From Candidatus Wallbacteria bacterium (lineage in GTDB: Bacteria; Muiribacteriota; JAQTZZ01): a DNA stretch of 8,421 nucleotides. This document shows positions 5,028 to 8,421 of this stretch, in pieces. The translations under genes were made by a program, and so were the position numbers. The stretch is from the NCBI GenBank assembly GCA_028711905.1, contig JAQTRI010000143.1, forward strand, positions 1 through 8,421, in the 5' to 3' direction. A model generated the notes under the pieces. It did no database searches. It saw only the letters and a list, made by a program, of their open reading frames with translations, and was not told where the DNA came from. Positions within the stretch are counted from its first letter, which is position 1. Each line of letters begins with the position of its first letter.

Positions 5028-6863
5028 ATGCTCAAGGAACTCAGCGGTTTTCTCAAGTCTCGCAGGCCCGACATCCCTGTACCCCCTTTCTGGTACAGTT
5101 TAGCGGAAATGTCCTCGGATAAGCCTTCTTACGAGCTGCTGCACACTCTGGTAGAAGGCATTTGCGCGCAGCCGGGAAACAAACGCCTCCCTGACCGCCT
5201 GGAACTAAATCTGCTCCAGATTTTCCTGCAGCATTTCACATCCTACCGCGGTGTCCCGGGGACCCTTCTGAAAACCATCTGCCTGCTGCCCATGTTCGCC
5301 TCCTGTGGATTCAATTCGCTCATGCTTCTCCCCCATTTCCTGAGAAGCGAGAAGTTCCGCAAAGGTACAAGAGGGTCCCCCTATTCCGTGAAAGACTACT
5401 ACACTGTCGACCCGATCCTGAACGAACTGTCGGATTTCCCCACTTCCACCCTGTTCGAGGCTTTTATCGAGGCCGCCCATAAGCTCGGGATCAGCGTTTT
5501 TCTGGATATGGTTCCGCGCACCGCAGCCAGAGACTCACTGTGGATTCTGGAAAATCCCGACTGGTTTTACTGGATCAGGCCCGAGCACGCGGCCCGCTTA
5601 GTCAGTCTGCTGCAAGCCCCTCTTCCTGGGCTTCCTACCCCGGCATCCCCCAACCGCAAGGACGGCATGGAAATGATTCGCCGTCTGCCTGTTGACGAAA
5701 TCGCGGCGTTTTTCCACAAGTCTCCAAAGCACTCCGCTCCAGACCGCTGGGAAAACTTCGTGTCTCAGAACCGCAAGAACCCGGACTTTCTCGATGAACT
5801 GGTCAAGACTTTCGGTCTGATCACTCCGCCCTGCACTTCAGACTGCGCCAATGACTCGCAGCCGGCCTGGTCTGATGTGACTCCCTTGCGTCTATATGAA
5901 GATTATGACCCGGCTTTCTATGAAATCTGCGGTCGGACTTTTCTGGAGAAAAACGCCCCGTTTTTTATCCAGCCTGTTCTGAAAGCCTCGGTTTTCATGG
6001 GCTCTTCTCCATTCGTTCCATTATGGGACAAAATCGCCGGCGTCTGCCGTCATTATGCGGAAAAATACCACCTCGACGGCGTGCGCGGAGACATGTTCCA
6101 CGCCCTCCCGGCCGAACTGGTAGCGCGCATTAAGGCCTCTGTTCCTGAAGACTTTGTGCTGATCATGGAAAACCTGTTCAACGATGAGGGCGAAGCCCTG
6201 TCTGTCAGGCACGGCTTCCATTTTTACACAGGCAATCTCTTCATGGTGGCGGAAGAAGGCCGCGACAGCATGGACTTCATGCTCCGGCAGATAACCGGGT
6301 ACAAAACCAGGATCGTAGCTATGCCGGTATTGGGAGATTCACCGCCGCTGTTCTCCAGGCCCAGAAACAAAGCTCTGCTTCAGATCGCCATTTCAGCTTT
6401 TATTCCCAATTCCGCCTTTGGACTCACAGCAGACACACTTCTGGAGAATGACCTGCCCCTCAATCTCGGGCTCGGATTTACAGAGCAGGATCAGGAGCGC
6501 TTCCTCGCGGATATGGAAAAAAAGCAGCGCAGCTTAGCTTACTTCAATAATGATTATCTAAATGACTGCTGGGATTCCATGTCAGAGCAAAAACTGGAAT
6601 TCACACGCAGGATCAACGCGCTCCGCCAAGATCTGCTGGGCGGAAAAGACTGGCGACTGGCCTCATCAACGGTTTCAGGCTCCAGCCTGCTGGATTTTAC
6701 TCTCAAGTGCAGGAAAAAGCGCCTGCGCGTAATAGCTAATTTTTCAGACACCGAATCAGTTCAGGTAACTGTGGATGAAAAAAAGGCGGTCCCGGTTCTT
6801 TCCTGCACAGGCAAAGAAGGAGAAATGACTCTCGGACCTTACGGCATGGTTCTTGAGCCCTGA
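5028..6863 (+). CDS. GH13 maltosyltransferase (Thermotoga MTase-like)
   Basis: A 611-residue protein of the alpha-amylase superfamily without a signal peptide. It resembles the Thermotoga maritima maltosyltransferase (about 640 residues), which moves maltosyl units between alpha-1,4-glucans. Shared stretches are GSPYSVKDYYTVDP (116-129), the region-I equivalent FLDMVPRTAARDS (158-170), NPDWFYWI, FGLITPP, WSDVTPLRLYED, LDGVRGDMFHALP with the presumed nucleophile Asp355, LIMENL with the presumed acid/base Glu381, VLGDSP with Asp437 as the third carboxylate, and PLNLGLGF. A beta-sandwich domain C closes the protein. Region IV has Gly-Asp where most amylases have His-Asp. The ATG at 5028 is preferred: AGGAGA lies 7 nt upstream. 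A GTG at 4989 would add 13 residues inside purH. It is the fourth gene of the purine operon, probably for glycogen or maltodextrin metabolism; the link to purines is unexplained. Confidence 0.87.
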   Translation: MLKELSGFLKSRRPDIPVPPFWYSLAEMSSDKPSYELLHTLVEGICAQPGNKRLPDRLELNLLQIFLQHFTSYRGVPGTLLKTICLLPMFASCGFNSLMLLPHFLRSEKFRKGTRGSPYSVKDYYTVDPILNELSDFPTSTLFEAFIEAAHKLGISVFLDMVPRTAARDSLWILENPDWFYWIRPEHAARLVSLLQAPLPGLPTPASPNRKDGMEMIRRLPVDEIAAFFHKSPKHSAPDRWENFVSQNRKNPDFLDELVKTFGLITPPCTSDCANDSQPAWSDVTPLRLYEDYDPAFYEICGRTFLEKNAPFFIQPVLKASVFMGSSPFVPLWDKIAGVCRHYAEKYHLDGVRGDMFHALPAELVARIKASVPEDFVLIMENLFNDEGEALSVRHGFHFYTGNLFMVAEEGRDSMDFMLRQITGYKTRIVAMPVLGDSPPLFSRPRNKALLQIAISAFIPNSAFGLTADTLLENDLPLNLGLGFTEQDQERFLADMEKKQRSLAYFNNDYLNDCWDSMSEQKLEFTRRINALRQDLLGGKDWRLASSTVSGSSLLDFTLKCRKKRLRVIANFSDTESVQVTVDEKKAVPVLSCTGKEGEMTLGPYGMVLEP

Positions 6864-6889
6864 CCGAATACCCTGAGGACTTGTGCGAT

Positions 6890-8050
6890 TTATCTGACCC
6901 CTGCCGCATTAAACCCAGCGGCCTTCCATGCCTCGATGCCGCCCGTCAGGTAATATCCTGCCGCGAATCCGAGTTTTTCCAGTAAAGCCATTGCGTCTTT
7001 TGCCAGAGCATCCTTGCGGTCATAAACCAGAAAAATCTGCTGCCTGTCAAGCTTCTGCAGCTGTTCCTCAAAATCTGGGGCGTAATAATCCATGTGCTGC
7101 GCTGATCCTATGTGAAATTCCAGGAATTCAGAATCGCTCCTCAGGTCCAGCAGCCGGATCTCGGATGTACCTGATTTACCCGAGGCAACAATGTCAGCGG
7201 CCTCCTCAACAGCCAGGCCTCTGAATGGTTGAACAACCCCGAAAAATCTCTTCCTTTCAGGTTTCAGCTGCAGCACTCCCTTGATCACAGCTCCACCCTC
7301 CCTGATCTCGAACATCCGGGATTCCCCGGGAAGGAGTATCATGTCATGCTTGTCGTTGAAAACCGTGCGCACCTTATTTTTTTCCCTGATCTTCCAGATA
7401 ACCAGCGTAGCGCTTACCACCCGGCCTCTTTCGACAGCTTCGATATCAAACAGATAATTGTTTTCCCCGTCCCTGACCTGCAGGTTGCCCTTTTCCCCGG
7501 AACGGACAATAAAACCCTTGTCCGCAATAACGCGGTTCGCTTCGGACAGTTCCAGCCTGAACGGGAACTGTCCTGGAAAATCGCCGGAGGCCATTTCCTG
7601 GTCCCAGACCCCGGAACAGTCGGCACAGGAAAATCTGGCAGACAGTTCCAGTTCAAAGATTTCTCTGTTGCTTTCCCAGAACGGGAGAATCCGGGTTTCC
7701 CCGCGATGCATGATCAGCGCTTCCGCAATGCGGGCAGAAGGCTTTTCCATCTCAAAACTGATTTCAACTGCTATCAGCTTTTTAGCGGCATCTACATTTT
7801 CCACACTGCCGCGGACAACTGTCTTGGCCGCGGGAGTTCCATCCATTCCTTTGGTCAAATGTTCCGCGCTGCCGCCCGAAACAGTTGACAGCTGGGTGCG
7901 ATAAATCTGAGTCGTTTCCTGCTTGATCAAGTCGTATTTCTTTAAAACCACATCAAAAACGAGCTGATCGTGGCTGATGCGCGGTTTTTTGTCCTCTGCC
8001 AAGGCAGATATTGTCAGCAGCAGCAAAATCAGGCAGGTCAGAATTTTCAT
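6890..8050 (-). CDS. Secreted beta-rich protein with C-terminal inactive rhodanese domain
   Basis: A 386-residue exported protein. Residues 1-18 form a signal peptide ending ALA|ED, a clean signal peptidase I site, with no lipobox. Residues 25-265 are rich in beta-strand and look like two diverged copies of one module: IMHRGETR (113-120) then FELELSARF, and ILLPGESR (238-245) then IKGVLQLKP. Between them lies CADC (142-145), a possible metal or disulfide site. Residues 295-383 are a rhodanese domain: RLLDLRSDSEF, HIGSAQHMD, IFLVYDRKDALA and YYLTGGIEAWKAAGF. The loop that normally reads VYCR with the sulfur-carrying cysteine has Asp344, so sulfurtransferase activity is not expected and a binding role is more likely. 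AGGAGG lies 5 nt before the ATG. The gene is monocistronic and converges on the purine operon with 26 nt between stops and no visible terminator in that gap. The N-terminal part is unrecognised. Confidence 0.85.
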   Translation of the reverse strand: MKILTCLILLLLTISALAEDKKPRISHDQLVFDVVLKKYDLIKQETTQIYRTQLSTVSGGSAEHLTKGMDGTPAAKTVVRGSVENVDAAKKLIAVEISFEMEKPSARIAEALIMHRGETRILPFWESNREIFELELSARFSCADCSGVWDQEMASGDFPGQFPFRLELSEANRVIADKGFIVRSGEKGNLQVRDGENNYLFDIEAVERGRVVSATLVIWKIREKNKVRTVFNDKHDMILLPGESRMFEIREGGAVIKGVLQLKPERKRFFGVVQPFRGLAVEEAADIVASGKSGTSEIRLLDLRSDSEFLEFHIGSAQHMDYYAPDFEEQLQKLDRQQIFLVYDRKDALAKDAMALLEKLGFAAGYYLTGGIEAWKAAGFNAAGVR

Positions 8051-8102
8051 GCGCTCCTCCTATTGCTGAAATCAACGAAAAAATTCCTGTTTCCCAAAAA
8101 AA

Positions 8103-8111
8103 ATAATACCA
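8103..8111 (-). promoter_or_regulatory. Extended -10 promoter candidate for the rhodanese-domain gene
   Basis: On the minus strand TGGTATTAT (8111-8103) is an extended -10 element: TG, one base, then TATTAT, five of six consensus positions. No good -35 box stands at the right distance, as is usual for extended -10 promoters. A start near 8097 would give a leader of about 47 nt containing the AGGAGG site at 8061-8056. Confidence 0.5.
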
Positions 8112-8123
8112 CAGTCACTGCGG
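8109..8123. promoter_or_regulatory. 15-bp dyad between two divergent promoters
   Basis: CC-a-CAGT-c-ACTG-c-GG is an inverted repeat with one mismatched pair, centred at 8116. It touches the TG of the minus-strand extended -10 element and lies 8 bp upstream of the plus-strand -35 box. That is a position where one regulator could control both the rhodanese-domain gene and the S55 peptidase gene. Short dyads also occur by chance. Confidence 0.28.
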
Positions 8124-8131
8124 GTAAGGTA

Positions 8132-8160
8132 TTGATAAATCCCTCTGCTTGGGTTAAACT
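8132..8160 (+). promoter_or_regulatory. Sigma-70-like promoter for the S55 peptidase gene, leaderless
   Basis: TTGATA (8132-8137) matches the -35 consensus at five positions. After a 17-nt spacer, TAAACT (8155-8160) matches the -10 consensus at four. The -10 box ends 8 nt before the ATG at 8169, so transcription should start within one to three bases of the start codon. No Shine-Dalgarno sequence lies before this ATG, which fits a leaderless message. Confidence 0.55.
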
Positions 8161-8168
8161 ACTTTTCT

Positions 8169-8421
8169 ATGAAGTTCCGTCTGAGTTGTATTCCATTGCT
8201 GTTGTTATGTCTTTCGTTGCATTCGCTGCACTCGCTGCACGCGGACGATTTTATCTCCATTGATGAGATTCAGCCGGGAATGGACGGGATCGGGAAAACC
8301 GTGTTTGAAGGCTCTAAGGTCCAGAGTTTTCCCGTTAAAATCCTCGGCATTCTGAAAAACAATAAATTCTCAGATAAACTGGTGATCAATGGCGAATCCA
8401 TTTTAGTCAAAGCATCAGGCC
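8169..8421 (+). CDS. SpoIVB peptidase (S55) family protein, N-terminal part
   Basis: Eighty-four codons are visible before the window ends. Residues 1-25 form a signal peptide: MKFR, a leucine-rich core, then SLHSLHSLHA. The mature part begins DDFISIDEIQPGMDGIGKTVFEG and continues VQSFPVKILGIL, which is the typical opening of SpoIVB-type S55 peptidase domains (xxxEIxPGMxGxGKTVFxG, then an FxVxILGVLxN strand). In Bacillus SpoIVB is a serine peptidase that signals between sporulation compartments, but relatives occur in many non-sporulating bacteria with unknown roles, so sporulation should not be inferred. The catalytic His and Ser would lie downstream and cannot be checked. No in-frame ATG, GTG or TTG exists between the upstream stop (8136-8138) and this ATG, and there is no Shine-Dalgarno site; the promoter abuts the start codon. 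Confidence 0.82.
   Translation, partial: MKFRLSCIPLLLLCLSLHSLHSLHADDFISIDEIQPGMDGIGKTVFEGSKVQSFPVKILGILKNNKFSDKLVINGESILVKASG
8214..8240 (+). repeat. Three 9-bp tandem repeats in a signal-peptide coding region
   Basis: TCGTTGCAT, TCGCTGCAC and TCGCTGCAC follow each other in frame and encode SLH three times, just before the predicted cleavage site after Ala25. The last two copies are identical. This looks like a small in-frame slippage expansion lengthening the end of the signal peptide. Confidence 0.75.

Noticed and set aside
6864..6889. Possible bidirectional terminator between the converging genes
   Set aside because: The 26-nt gap contains no GC-rich stem followed by a T-run on either strand.
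7229..7888. Plus-strand open frame (219 codons) opposite the rhodanese-domain gene
   Set aside because: It shows no motif or start signal and has a composition typical of antisense translation of a real gene.

Overview
The window reads as a chromosomal stretch of a bacterium with a moderate GC content (about half, by eye), canonical Shine-Dalgarno sites (AGGAGG-type), sigma-70-like promoters and three Sec-exported proteins. The species cannot be fixed from the sequence. The Thermotoga-type maltosyltransferase, the S55 (SpoIVB-like) peptidase and the plain purM-purN-purH order do not resemble a familiar model organism, and an uncultured or poorly sampled phylum is possible (inference).

Layout. 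(1) 3-212 (+): the last 69 codons of a REP-associated tyrosine transposase (RAYT), carrying its C-terminal helix-turn-helix. Its stop overlaps the 3' end of an oppositely oriented metallo-beta-lactamase-fold hydrolase (202-849, -). (2) 870-980: an intergenic stretch with a clear minus-strand intrinsic terminator and a 26-bp palindrome of the dispersed-repeat kind. (3) 981-1700 (-): a small secreted protein of unknown function with a consensus promoter. (4) 1701-1875: a divergent regulatory region. (5) 1876-6863 (+): a tightly packed operon purM-purN-purH followed by a GH13 maltosyltransferase. The reading frames overlap by 7 and 4 nt, and the last gap is 16 nt with its own ribosome binding site. 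(6) 6890-8050 (-): a secreted two-part beta-rich protein ending in a rhodanese domain without the catalytic cysteine. It converges on the operon with only 26 nt between stops. (7) 8051-8168: a second divergent regulatory region. (8) 8169-8421 (+): the start of a secreted SpoIVB-peptidase (S55) family protein that runs off the window.

How the genes fit together. PurM closes the imidazole ring to give AIR, PurN formylates GAR, and PurH carries out the last two steps to IMP, so the operon holds a partial set of de novo purine enzymes. The remaining pur genes must lie elsewhere. The maltosyltransferase acts on alpha-1,4-glucans and has no known tie to purine synthesis; its place as fourth gene of the operon is the main contextual oddity. 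The three exported proteins flank the operon but show no evident common pathway.

The points most worth a second look are the RAYT end that appears to supply the stop and last codons of the hydrolase, the repeat-like palindrome downstream of the secreted protein, the Cys-to-Asp rhodanese, the purine/maltosyltransferase operon, and the apparently leaderless start of the S55 gene. I saw no CRISPR array, tRNA, rRNA, complete insertion sequence or clearly new multi-gene system.
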